Positions 31,920-39,500 of a stretch of 44,832 bases of DNA are shown one piece after another; position 1 is the stretch's first letter; each line of letters starts with the position of its first letter. Made by a program: the position numbers and the translations under genes. The DNA is from a virus, in the IMG/VR virus record IMGVR_UViG_3300025645_000015, positions 1 through 44,832 of that record. The stretch is one strand, 5' to 3'. The notes beneath the pieces are model-generated. The model saw only the letters and a program-made list of their open reading frames with translations, was not told where the DNA came from and did not search any database.

Positions 31920-32171
31920 ATGACAAACACACAGCGCCACATAGACGAATTGTATAAAACAGGCAAGACCAGTTTTAGAGACAACTTAGGGGCTTACCCT
32001 GATTATGTTGTTGAATTTAATGACTTGGTTAGTGGTTGGGCTTTGGTTAACGTTGAATTGTTGGCTGGGTTTATACGGACTCCAAGGCCGTTTGGGCTCT
32101 TTCAATCTTTCAATAAATACGCCACCAACGAACTAAAACAACTTTGCATTGATTATTATGGGGAGGAGTGA
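31920..32171 (+). CDS. Hypothetical protein
   Basis: The 83-residue protein starts behind AGGATAAA. Near residue 14 it encodes TGKTS in DNA that looks like a degenerate dyad (31959-31973). The C-terminal half contains LFQSFNKYATNELKQL. Function unknown. Confidence 0.5.
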   Translation: MTNTQRHIDELYKTGKTSFRDNLGAYPDYVVEFNDLVSGWALVNVELLAGFIRTPRPFGLFQSFNKYATNELKQLCIDYYGEE

Positions 32172-32172
32172 A

Positions 32173-32397
32173 ATGAAAACAGACCTAGAAAAATTAAAGG
32201 ATTGTTACTTAGATTTGGAGGTTGATTTTGTTGTTAGGAATAACGGAGAATATTCGTATTTATTCGTAGGAAAACCAGAAGATGCTCAAGGTATTCAATG
32301 GATGGATGATAACTTTGAAACAACAGAGTTAGATGCATTAACTCTAAGAAATAAATACTTTGAATTTGAAAATGGCGAATTGGTTTCGTTGAGTTAG
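32173..32397 (+). CDS. Hypothetical acidic protein
   Basis: I set the start at ATG 32173 (MKTDLEKLKDCY) because GGGAGGAG precedes it; a longer frame from 32149 lies over the previous gene. The product is 74 residues and acidic, with YSYLFVGKPEDAQGIQWMDD. Function unknown. Confidence 0.55.
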   Translation: MKTDLEKLKDCYLDLEVDFVVRNNGEYSYLFVGKPEDAQGIQWMDDNFETTELDALTLRNKYFEFENGELVSLS

Positions 32398-32427
32398 TTG
32401 CCAGTCTATGCATTGTCGCGCTATACT
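32398..32427 (+). promoter_or_regulatory. Sigma-70 promoter for the terminase genes
   Basis: TTGCCA (32398-32403), 18 bp, TATACT (32422-32427), about 40 bases before the terminase small subunit. There is no dyad element here, unlike most other promoters in the window. Confidence 0.65.
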
Positions 32428-32468
32428 CTCAACATCTGCGCAGTGCGCTAAATATAGGAGTGTAGCCC

Positions 32469-32903
32469 GTGGCTAGGCCGACAAAGTACAAAGAAGAATA
32501 CGCAAAGCAGGCCGAAAAAATTTGCAAGCTAGGTGCTACAGATAGAGACCTTTCAGAGTTCTTCGAAGTTTCCGAGTCGACAATAAACCTTTGGAAGCTT
32601 CAACACGAAGATTTTTCGGAGTCCATAAAGGTTGGAAAGGAGCCTGCAAACGAAAGGGTAAAGATGGCTTTGTACCATAGAGCCGTTGGTTATTCGCATC
32701 CTGACGTTGACATAAAAATGTTTGAAGGGCAGATAATAAAAACGGATACGGTAAAATATTACCCGCCAGATACTACCGCTTTAATCTATTGGACAAAGAA
32801 TAGAATGCCAGAGGAGTTTAGGCAAAACCCAGAGGACACAGGAAGCGGAGCCGACAAACTCGTAGAAGCAGTCGCAAGCCTGATTGATAAACTACCTAAT
32901 TAA
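32469..32903 (+). CDS. Terminase small subunit
   Basis: The start is GTG (32469) behind AGGAG. The 144-residue protein begins ARPTKYKEEYAKQAEKI and has an HTH (LGATDRDLSEFFEVSESTIN then LWKLQHEDF) typical of small terminases that bind packaging sites; the later GYSHPDVDIKM and YYPPDTTALIYWTKNRMPEE are typical family motifs. It overlaps the large-subunit ATG. Confidence 0.9.
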   Translation: MARPTKYKEEYAKQAEKICKLGATDRDLSEFFEVSESTINLWKLQHEDFSESIKVGKEPANERVKMALYHRAVGYSHPDVDIKMFEGQIIKTDTVKYYPPDTTALIYWTKNRMPEEFRQNPEDTGSGADKLVEAVASLIDKLPN

Positions 32904-34219
32904 TGTCAACTGGCAACTTCTTACTAGATAGACAGATTGCTAGATGGTACGAACTCAAAGACCATCCAGTCCAATTAAACCTAATCACTGCGGTAATGCG
33001 TGGGGTTAGGTTTCCGCTTGTGCCAGCAGGTAGACGTTCAGGCAAGACAGAACGATTCAAGCGCTTCCTAGTAAAGCAGGCCAATAAAATAGTCGGTCAA
33101 TACTTCGCAGCCGCACCAACTCACGCGCAAGCAAAGAAGATATTTTGGGATGACCTCTTAGCATTCACGCTATCCGCAACACATAAGAAAAAGCCTAACG
33201 TCTCAGACCTGATTATCTACATGAATAACGGATCTGAAATACATGTTATCGGCCTTGATAAGCCGCAGCGTATCGAGGGTATTCCGTGGGTGGGTGGCGG
33301 CATTGATGAATTTGCAGACATTAAGCCTGACGCATGGGAGGCAAACATATATCCCGCGCTTAACACTGTTAACCCGACTAGGCCAGATTATCGCGCTTGG
33401 TGTTGGTTATTAGGTGTTCCAGATGGTTTAAACCATTACTATGATTTGTGCGAGAAGGCGAAAACAGGCGTTAGTGACGAGTACGAAGTATTTCACTGGA
33501 TGACAGAGGAAATATTTCCTGAGATGGCCGCAGAAGCTAAAAAGGTAATGTCAACCAAGCAATACAAACAAGAATTTCAAGCCTCTTTCGAGACTGCAAG
33601 CGGTCGCATTTATGAGGATTATTCGCCAGATAATTACACCGATGAAGCCATACAAGACCATGAATTGTTGTGGTGGATGCATGACCAAAACTTTACGCCA
33701 CTATCAAGCGCCATTGGTGTTAATCGTGGTAACTCTCTTTATTTGTTAGACGAGATAGTATTGATTAGCGCCGTATCAAAGCAATCAGCACTTGAATTTG
33801 TAGAGAAGTATAAGAGCCACAAAAACAAAACCGTCTATGTTTATGGCGACCCAGCAGGAAGGGCAGGCGAAAAACACGGTCATAACTCAGATTACAATGA
33901 TATTGAGGACGTGTTACGCGCTCACGGTTGGAAGTTTCAGCGCAGAGTTGCTAAGTCACACCCAGCGATTAAAGACCGTCAAAATGCTGTTAGGGCTAAA
34001 ATTAAAACAGCGTCCGGTGATGTGTCTCTTTATGTTAATCCTAAAACCGCGCCATGGTGTCACAAGGGATTGGCAACGGTTCAATTACAGCAAGGCTCAT
34101 CATTCCAAGAAGACCAAAAGAACGACACGCAACACATTACAACTGCAATAGGTTATTGTGTTGCGTATGAATGGCCGGTTGATAGGAAGCCAATGTCTCG
34201 CGGGCCTAAAGCAGGCTAG
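32903..34219 (+). CDS. Terminase large subunit
   Basis: The 438-residue protein has the ATPase Walker A PAGRRSGKT (residues 41-49), a Walker B-like GGGIDEFAD near residue 131 and a C-terminal nuclease half with YVYGDPAG near residue 312. It pumps DNA into the prohead and cuts it. It is preceded by the small subunit. Confidence 0.95.
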   Translation: MSTGNFLLDRQIARWYELKDHPVQLNLITAVMRGVRFPLVPAGRRSGKTERFKRFLVKQANKIVGQYFAAAPTHAQAKKIFWDDLLAFTLSATHKKKPNVSDLIIYMNNGSEIHVIGLDKPQRIEGIPWVGGGIDEFADIKPDAWEANIYPALNTVNPTRPDYRAWCWLLGVPDGLNHYYDLCEKAKTGVSDEYEVFHWMTEEIFPEMAAEAKKVMSTKQYKQEFQASFETASGRIYEDYSPDNYTDEAIQDHELLWWMHDQNFTPLSSAIGVNRGNSLYLLDEIVLISAVSKQSALEFVEKYKSHKNKTVYVYGDPAGRAGEKHGHNSDYNDIEDVLRAHGWKFQRRVAKSHPAIKDRQNAVRAKIKTASGDVSLYVNPKTAPWCHKGLATVQLQQGSSFQEDQKNDTQHITTAIGYCVAYEWPVDRKPMSRGPKAG

Positions 34220-34463
34220 ATATAACCCAAATTACATTAACTATAATTACTCCAAGAATAAATCCATGCTTAAATTTATCTGGCTTGGTTATGTCAGTTA
34301 ATAAATCAATACTATCATAATCAGGATGCGCATTAACCAGTTCAATATACAGTTTAACTGGAATAAATACACCTTGGTCACTAAATGTATATTCAAACTG
34401 CTTACCTTCATTCGCCACCATCCGTTCATATTCTTCAAGCGGCATTGTTATTGTTTTGTTCAT
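34206..34463 (-). CDS. Small protein with C-terminal TM segment
   Basis: The 85-residue protein is the last gene of a leftward cassette. It is polar at the N-terminus and ends in a membrane helix (GFILGVIIVNVIWVISSLL). It overlaps the terminase stop on the other strand by 14 bases. Function unknown. Confidence 0.55.
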   Translation of the reverse strand: MNKTITMPLEEYERMVANEGKQFEYTFSDQGVFIPVKLYIELVNAHPDYDSIDLLTDITKPDKFKHGFILGVIIVNVIWVISSLL

Positions 34464-34654
34464 TTGGCATCCTCTCTATAAATTTCCCACTCGTTGAAGT
34501 CGCCGTAATTAAATTCATTCAACGCCTTGTTATCAGTTAATTTTGTTGACAAAACAGCTTGTGATGCTCGCGTTGCAATGACATCATTAAGTTGAGCCAT
34601 TCCATAAACCCTTACATACCCTCTATCATTCATTTGCGACTCAATTGTTTTCAC
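34460..34654 (-). CDS. Hypothetical protein
   Basis: I prefer GTG at 34654 with GGGAG 6-7 bases upstream; TTG 34660 is also possible. The product of about 64 residues is coupled at both ends and begins VKTIESQMNDRGYVRVYGM. Its last residues, REDAK, overlap the next ribosome binding site. Function unknown. Confidence 0.5.
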   Translation of the reverse strand: MKTIESQMNDRGYVRVYGMAQLNDVIATRASQAVLSTKLTDNKALNEFNYGDFNEWEIYREDAK

Positions 34655-34874
34655 TCTCAAACTCCCTCAATATCTTCATTGACCACAAATGCCGGTCTTT
34701 TCTCGCGCCAGAATTAGACTTGTGATGATAGCCATCAGCCGCGGGGAATTTACCCTCGCTGACTAAGCGGCTAATTGATTTAGTTGTACAGCCCATTATC
34801 TGGGCCAGCTCTTTTGCGTTCATCCGCGCATCGTTGGGTAATGCGCGGGCGTAAGGTGGTAATTCTAGAATCAT
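34641..34874 (-). CDS. AlpA/excisionase-type HTH protein
   Basis: The 77-residue protein has the MerR-like/AlpA winged HTH: MNAKELAQIMGCTTKSISRL then VSEGKFPAADGYHHKS, with a following basic patch and ILREFESE. Such proteins act as DNA-bending excisionases or as transcription regulators. No integrase was seen in the window, so a regulatory role is more likely. It is coupled to both neighbours. Confidence 0.65.
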   Translation of the reverse strand: MILELPPYARALPNDARMNAKELAQIMGCTTKSISRLVSEGKFPAADGYHHKSNSGARKDRHLWSMKILREFESENN

Positions 34875-35242
34875 CTAAAACTATCCTCTGTAATCATTTT
34901 TATTCTTTCCTCCAAATTCTTTATTTTTAAGTCCTTTGGGCATTCAGGCATTGACTCAACAATCTTATCTAGCATGCATGTATAAAACCCATTTGTTGAA
35001 ATCATTATTCTGCAACTAACGCTATTGCTAGGAACTATTATTACATTGTCATTAACGGTAAATTTACCCTCTATTATTTGCCTTATAACTTCTTCTGTTC
35101 GAGAGTTTACATTTAGTTCAGTATCAGACTCAACATAAGGAAGCCATTCACAATGTAAATCCGCTATTGCATCGCCGACTATTGATAATGCTTCCTTTTT
35201 AAACTTTTCAACTATCTCAGTAAACTTTTGTTCTGTGTTCAT
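34871..35242 (-). CDS. Hypothetical protein
   Basis: The 123-residue protein is coupled to the HTH gene by ATGA and to the preceding gene by one base. It is mixed alpha/beta, with an N-terminal helix (FTEIVEKFKKEALSIVGDAI). Function unknown. Confidence 0.5.
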   Translation of the reverse strand: MNTEQKFTEIVEKFKKEALSIVGDAIADLHCEWLPYVESDTELNVNSRTEEVIRQIIEGKFTVNDNVIIVPSNSVSCRIMISTNGFYTCMLDKIVESMPECPKDLKIKNLEERIKMITEDSFR

Positions 35243-35520
35243 TACGATTCCTTTATCATATAAAACATATATTGCTCAAATGCGCTTTTCTTTTCTGTGT
35301 TAGTAAGAATTGACATACAAAAATTGCTAAACTTTTTAACTTCTGCTGAAACGTAAGCAAGAGTGGTATTGACTATATCTTCTTCACCCATGCCTAAAAA
35401 TATATCTTTCATGCCATCTTGCTCAAGTGAATTTTTAACCATATTTATTAAGCTCAATACGTCGCCAGTTGTTACATTCATTGATGTAGCTAATTCAGTA
35501 ATGTTCACAATCTTTCTCAC
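35242..35520 (-). CDS. Hypothetical protein
   Basis: The 92-residue protein begins with GTG (35520) and opens with INITELATSMNVTTGDVL-like helices (VNITELATSMNVTTGDVLSL), a possible HTH. It follows the HNH gene by 26 bases. Function unknown. Confidence 0.45.
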   Translation of the reverse strand: MRKIVNITELATSMNVTTGDVLSLINMVKNSLEQDGMKDIFLGMGEEDIVNTTLAYVSAEVKKFSNFCMSILTNTEKKSAFEQYMFYMIKES

Positions 35521-35546
35521 TTGGTTGTTTTGTTTCAGTGACGCTA

Positions 35547-36149
35547 TTAAACCATACTTTTATCGTTCAAGTGGTCCGATGAGTACCTATTCCTCAAAGC
35601 ATTAGCAACTCTTTCATCCGATTGTAAATCGGCATATTTGCATGCTATCTCGTGCTTTCTTTTCTTCCATGCCTGATGAGCTTCTTCTGTGGTATGGTAG
35701 ACTCCTAATCTAGCATTCCTGCTTTTTGAAAACGGATTACTGCATTGCCCTATAATGTATCCGTCACCATTAATATGAACGCCTATAGGATAGCCGCCTC
35801 TTCCTGCGGCATGGTCTGTAGTAAATAAATTCAATGCTCGATCAACAAACACGCAATTTTCAGGGCTATAAACTTTATTTCCTTTAACAAGAATATCCTT
35901 ATCAATCTCTTTGCCTTCCCAGTCTTGAGCAACCATCCACGCTCTGAAATTGCTAAATGTCAGCCATTCCTCGCATACCGTGCAGTCTTTGTAAGTTGGT
36001 CTTTTTGTATGGTATTTATCTGAATAACATCTTCTTATCATGTCATACCAAACGCTATAAAACCTGCATATAGACCTCTTTTCTCCACCCCTTGGTCTTA
36101 CGGAATAATTTGCATCATTAGTACCCACGCCAAAAATTGAACTTTTCAT
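35547..36149 (-). CDS. HNH homing endonuclease (AP2-linked type)
   Basis: I start at ATG 36149 (MKSSIFGVGTNDANYSV) behind GGTGATAG; upstream ATG 36176 has no support. The 200-residue protein matches phage HNH proteins with YSVWYDMIRRCY, PTYKDCTVCEEWLTFSNF and DKDILVKGNKVYSPENCVFV, followed by an AP2-like DNA-binding part (GVHINGDGYIIGQC, LGVYHTTEEAHQAW). It is the first gene of a leftward cassette and is driven by the dyad promoter at 36240-36278. Confidence 0.8.
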   Translation of the reverse strand: MKSSIFGVGTNDANYSVRPRGGEKRSICRFYSVWYDMIRRCYSDKYHTKRPTYKDCTVCEEWLTFSNFRAWMVAQDWEGKEIDKDILVKGNKVYSPENCVFVDRALNLFTTDHAAGRGGYPIGVHINGDGYIIGQCSNPFSKSRNARLGVYHTTEEAHQAWKKRKHEIACKYADLQSDERVANALRNRYSSDHLNDKSMV

Positions 36150-36239
36150 AACTATCACCATATAGTTTTTCACCAATTGAAATTAGTGCGGCAGTCAGTT
36201 GGTGTTCTGGTTTTCGGTAGCTAACCTAGCCGCAGCTTT

Positions 36240-36288
36240 ATTTTAACACAACTCAATACTAGAAGTGGTCTGACCTCTGGCGTATAAT
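36240..36288. promoter_or_regulatory. Dyad promoter (leftward) abutting a rightward -10
   Basis: The dyad (plus AGTGGTCTGACCTCT, 36264-36278) has one mismatch. Leftward, 18 bp later with GTG at 15-17, TAAAAT lies at 36245-36240, for the HNH gene. Rightward, TATAAT (36283-36288) is 4 bp past the dyad; its -35 would fall inside or beside the dyad and has no consensus match. Confidence 0.65.
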
Positions 36289-36376
36289 CAACAAATGACC
36301 TCTCACACCATGCAATTAGAGCAGAAATGTTAAGTCATAAACCAACCAGCTAACTAACAATACAGGCGAGCTATAT

Positions 36377-36574
36377 ATGAGTGAACATATCGAAAGAATG
36401 AAGATTGAGTTTAGAGATTTGAAGCAAAAAACAGAAGCTCTTGGCTCGTTTATCCATAGCAACCCAATATTCAAAGCATTGGATGACATCGAGCAATCGA
36501 GAATGATTAAGCAGCATGGCTTTATGGAGTCATACGCAGCAGTTTTATCTAGCAGAATATGGGTTGCTCAATAA
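36377..36574 (+). CDS. Small phage protein, crAss001_48-like
   Basis: The 65-residue protein is helical with LKQKTEALGSFIHSNPIFKA and DIEQSRMIKQHGFMESYAAV, the pattern of a widespread small phage family (crAss001_48-related). No function is known. It starts after a gap of 90 bases from the -10 at 36283. Confidence 0.5.
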   Translation: MSEHIERMKIEFRDLKQKTEALGSFIHSNPIFKALDDIEQSRMIKQHGFMESYAAVLSSRIWVAQ

Positions 36575-36581
36575 TCAAATA

Positions 36582-36752
36582 ATGACCGAAATATCCAAAC
36601 TTCAACCACACATTGTCGCAAATATTGACGGCAAGGCGCACATTATCTGCATTGCCGACATTCGACGCCTAGCAAATGGCGAATGTTATCGCGGGGATGC
36701 GCAAGAGATGATAAGATTGTTGGCGAATATTGTTAAGGATTTAAGCGGATGA
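36582..36752 (+). CDS. Hypothetical protein
   Basis: Starting at ATG 36582 (MTEISKLQPHIVANIDGKAH), the product has 56 residues; an upstream frame from 36516 lies over the previous gene. There is no clear Shine-Dalgarno site. It overlaps the next ATG by ATGA. Function unknown. Confidence 0.5.
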   Translation: MTEISKLQPHIVANIDGKAHIICIADIRRLANGECYRGDAQEMIRLLANIVKDLSG

Positions 36753-37201
36753 CCACAATTGTATATGACCACGAAAACAGGAAAATAGCAGTTGATAGCC
36801 GAATGACTAAAAACAGTGGGTTTTACAACGACTGTTTTGATAAGATAAAATTTAAAGGCTCGTTGGTTTTTGTTATGTGCGGCTCGACGTGTGACATACC
36901 GCACTTTATTGATAACTACGAAAACTACAAGCTAACAGGCCTTGATGGCATAGTGCTTGATTGCTCAGGTATAATGGTTAGAGATGGGAAAGTTTACAAT
37001 GTCTTTGTGCATGAAGGTGTATTCAACGAGGATATTCTCATTTGTAACGAGGCGTACGGAAGTGGCGCTCAATTAGCTTTAGCCGCCTTAGACTTTGGTA
37101 GGTCAGCAAAAGAAGCCGTTGAGTATGCCGCAACGCGAGATATCTACACCGGTGGAAAGGTTCATGTTTTTAATTTGGATAGTATGAGGTTTGAGGTTTG
37201 A
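36749..37201 (+). CDS. Proteasome/HslV-like Ntn-hydrolase family protein
   Basis: The 150-residue protein begins MTTIVYDHENRKIAVDSRMT, the start pattern of proteasome beta/HslV proteins in which Thr2 becomes the N-terminal nucleophile; the DS and FDKIKF that follow match strand S2 and the conserved Lys region. The middle carries FVMCGSTCDI-like strands. In phage it sits between terminase and head genes. Whether it is an active peptidase is unclear. Confidence 0.6.
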   Translation: MTTIVYDHENRKIAVDSRMTKNSGFYNDCFDKIKFKGSLVFVMCGSTCDIPHFIDNYENYKLTGLDGIVLDCSGIMVRDGKVYNVFVHEGVFNEDILICNEAYGSGAQLALAALDFGRSAKEAVEYAATRDIYTGGKVHVFNLDSMRFEV

Positions 37202-37210
37202 TGATTGATT

Positions 37211-37333
37211 ATGAATTACACGGGATTTGGTAAAACATTAGTTATTTTAGCGATAGTTTGTGGAATAGTTGGATGGGCACTAATTGAATTAATCATTTGG
37301 CTGTTTTCGTTTATTACGATAAGTATTGCGTAA
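37211..37333 (+). CDS. Small membrane protein (40 residues)
   Basis: ATG at 37211 opens 40 codons, MNYTGFGKTLVILAIVCGIV then GWALIELIIWLFSFITISIA, essentially one long or two short hydrophobic helices. TAA abuts the MuF ATG at 37334. Function unknown. Confidence 0.5.
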   Translation: MNYTGFGKTLVILAIVCGIVGWALIELIIWLFSFITISIA

Positions 37334-38467
37334 ATGCCAATAGCCGACGACCTCGACAAACACTCAATCTATTTGGGCAGGGTAGCCACAAACCTACTCA
37401 AAGCCAACATATACCCGTCTTACGCTGAGGCATATAAAGCCGTTCGCTTAATCCTGTTGGACGCTGAAAACATTGGTAGTGTGTCGAAATTATCCGCTGT
37501 CAATCGAGCTATTGCTAGGGCTATTCAGGATTCCACAGATAGCGCTTGGCAGGTATCCACGGACGAGTTAACAGAGTTAGCAGTCTATGAGTCGAATTAC
37601 TACGCTCAACTGATTGGCGGCTATGCTGATGTAAGATTACGAACGCCACCACAGCAACAAGTTAGTGATTGGATGAATAAGGCGTTAATGGCGCTTGAGT
37701 CTGGGCAGCGTTCGCAGGTCGGCACATGGGCTGAGTATGTCGCTAAAAACCAAGGTTCGTTTATTGATGCAGTGCAAAACACGGTTAAAAAGGGCTATAT
37801 AAACGGCTCGACAGTTAACGAGATGGTTAATGATTTACGCCCTATGGTTGATGGGATATTGAGACGCGATGCTGAGTTTTTAATTAGAACAGGTACGGCT
37901 TTTTATTCTAATCAGGGTCGGCAGCAAATGGCTGAACATAACAAGCATTTGATAGCCCGTGAAGTTCCATTCGTCACTTTTGATAATAGGCTATCAAAAA
38001 TTTGCATGTCTATCGATGCGCACTATCATGATGGCTGGCCTTTAGGTGAAAACCCAATAGGTATGCCGCCGTTTCATATAAATTGCCGCACAATAATTTT
38101 ACACCTAGTCGAAGGTCAAGAAATGCCAGACGGATTGCGTCCAGCGGTAGGTGGTAAAGACACGAAAGAAGCGCGCGAGAAATTCGAGAAACGCGAAAAT
38201 AGAACAGGTAAAAAACCAAAGTATCGCGGACGCAAAGACCTAGACACATTTGACATTGACAGGCTGAAAACATCTACCAAGTACGACACATGGTTACGAG
38301 AGCAGCCTCGTTGGTTCGTTGATGATGTATTGGGTGCGACTAGGACTAAATTATTTTTAGATGGGAAATTGTCGCTTTCATCGTTTAGTGACATGACCCT
38401 GCGCCAACTAACAATCGATGAATTGAGAGTTAGAGACGCAGAGGTATTTAGGCGGCTTGGTTTGTAA
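37334..38467 (+). CDS. MuF-like minor head protein
   Basis: The 377-residue protein has an N-terminal helical region and a MuF-type C-terminal core: VPFVTFDNRLSKICMSIDAH then GMPPFHINCRTIILH, with the Asp, Cys/His pattern of phage Mu gpF/SPP1 gp7. A basic linker (EKRENRTGKKPKYRGRKDLD) follows. It helps prohead assembly. Here it precedes the portal gene, the reverse of the more usual order. Confidence 0.8.
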   Translation: MPIADDLDKHSIYLGRVATNLLKANIYPSYAEAYKAVRLILLDAENIGSVSKLSAVNRAIARAIQDSTDSAWQVSTDELTELAVYESNYYAQLIGGYADVRLRTPPQQQVSDWMNKALMALESGQRSQVGTWAEYVAKNQGSFIDAVQNTVKKGYINGSTVNEMVNDLRPMVDGILRRDAEFLIRTGTAFYSNQGRQQMAEHNKHLIAREVPFVTFDNRLSKICMSIDAHYHDGWPLGENPIGMPPFHINCRTIILHLVEGQEMPDGLRPAVGGKDTKEAREKFEKRENRTGKKPKYRGRKDLDTFDIDRLKTSTKYDTWLREQPRWFVDDVLGATRTKLFLDGKLSLSSFSDMTLRQLTIDELRVRDAEVFRRLGL

Positions 38468-38597
38468 TTAATATCCTGATTAGCGAGTTTGCAATGGTTT
38501 TTTGTATTGCGCATTCAACTGTCATGCTTTCATTTCTGGCTTTCTCGGATTCTTCTTTAACTATTTGCTGTATTTCCTCTGGTGTAATTATTTTCAT
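38448..38597 (-). CDS. Small hypothetical helical protein
   Basis: ATG at 38597 overlaps the preceding stop (ATGA). The 49 residues begin MKIITPEEIQQIVKEESEKA, an amphipathic helix, and overlap the MuF 3' end by 20 bases on the other strand. It is the last gene of the cassette. Function unknown. Confidence 0.5.
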   Translation of the reverse strand: MKIITPEEIQQIVKEESEKARNESMTVECAIQKTIANSLIRILITNQAA

Positions 38598-38797
38598 GCT
38601 TTACTCCCAATATCATTAATATTGATCCTGAGCTTGTAGATTACGTCTTGATTATCCCTTCTTTCATGAGGTGTGCATAACGGTTCTTCTGGGCAATTAT
38701 AATTAAGCGCGCATGATTTACAGTTATCATAATCAGTATGTTTATTCATAACTGCCTGATACTCCACGCCATCTACTTTAATTATGTTGTGTATCAT
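38594..38797 (-). CDS. Small Cys-rich protein
   Basis: The 67-residue protein has CKSCALNYNCPEEPLC near the middle, giving four closely spaced cysteines that could bind zinc. It starts MIHNIIKVDGVEYQAV. Such small Cys-rich proteins are frequent phage accessory genes. Function unknown. Confidence 0.55.
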   Translation of the reverse strand: MIHNIIKVDGVEYQAVMNKHTDYDNCKSCALNYNCPEEPLCTPHERRDNQDVIYKLRININDIGSKA

Positions 38798-38867
38798 AAT
38801 TCACCTCATTAATTATCAATCCAGCCATAACTATACGTTAATTTTTATTATAATTTGGTAATACCAT

Positions 38868-39389
38868 TCACCACCTGAACTTTGAACTGTCGCAGTAAAC
38901 TTGTATATGCCTCCTCTCTTCACCTACATTTATTGTTGTTTCATGGATAAATGACTTTGGAATTACCCTTATAAAACACCTCCAAGTATGTATCTTTGAT
39001 ACATCGCCTCGGTGCATGTCGTATTGGGTGAAAGAGTGCCACTTCTTGCATTCTTTTGTATATTCCTTGCCTGTTTTCCTGTCTTTATATACTGTTAAAG
39101 GCTCGCCGCTTATCCACATATACATTTTTAAATCAGATCTATTCCCTTTGCATCGCTCACCATTTGAGTCCCTTGGTAGAAAATCATAATGCCAGTTTGG
39201 TATGCATGGAAATGAATCAGGCATTAGCATATGTACCTTTACATCAATTACATATTCTGATTCGTCCATTTCTAACATTGGCCTCACTTCATCAATTATG
39301 CTTTTTAACTCTGGCATTATTTCTAATGTTTTATCAAAAGAACAAAGCATTACGCCAGCTTTTGATTTACTAAAGTCTATATCTTTCAT
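38868..39389 (-). CDS. Phage accessory protein, possible dioxygenase-like fold
   Basis: I start at ATG 39389 (MKDIDFSKSKAGVMLC) with AGGA 8 bases before it. The 173-residue product contains NWHYDFLPRD (an HxD pair) around residue 78 and ends with HTWRCFIRVIPKSF, giving an HxD...H...R arrangement like iron/2-oxoglutarate or cupin-type double-stranded beta-helix enzymes. That is inference; it may be non-catalytic. First gene behind the dyad promoter at 39422-39459. Confidence 0.5.
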   Translation of the reverse strand: MKDIDFSKSKAGVMLCSFDKTLEIMPELKSIIDEVRPMLEMDESEYVIDVKVHMLMPDSFPCIPNWHYDFLPRDSNGERCKGNRSDLKMYMWISGEPLTVYKDRKTGKEYTKECKKWHSFTQYDMHRGDVSKIHTWRCFIRVIPKSFIHETTINVGEERRHIQVYCDSSKFRW

Positions 39390-39421
39390 TTTAGTCATCC
39401 TATTCAATTAATCTCACATAA

Positions 39422-39476
39422 ACTATACACGAAAAATAATTGATACTGGTCTTACCACTAGCCTTTACGTTATACT
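39422..39476. promoter_or_regulatory. Dyad promoter (leftward) overlapping the portal promoter
   Basis: The dyad ACTGGTCTTACCACT is at 39445-39459. Leftward, 17 bp with GTG at 15-17, then TATAGT (39427-39422) for the accessory gene at 39389. Rightward, TATACT (39471-39476) lies 11 bp past the dyad and would place its -35 (39448-39453) inside the dyad, for the portal gene. Confidence 0.7.
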
Positions 39477-39500
39477 AAACAAAATTATCAGGGCTTTATC

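Noticed and set aside
31959-31973. ACAGGCAAGACCAGT, a near-dyad in the gene at 31920
   Set aside because: Two mismatches in the left half, inside coding sequence near the start, and no GTG or -10 at the expected distance in either direction.
34641-34874. Excisionase as evidence of a temperate phage
   Set aside because: AlpA/Xis-like folds also serve as transcription regulators, and no integrase, attachment site or CI-type repressor was found in the complete genome.
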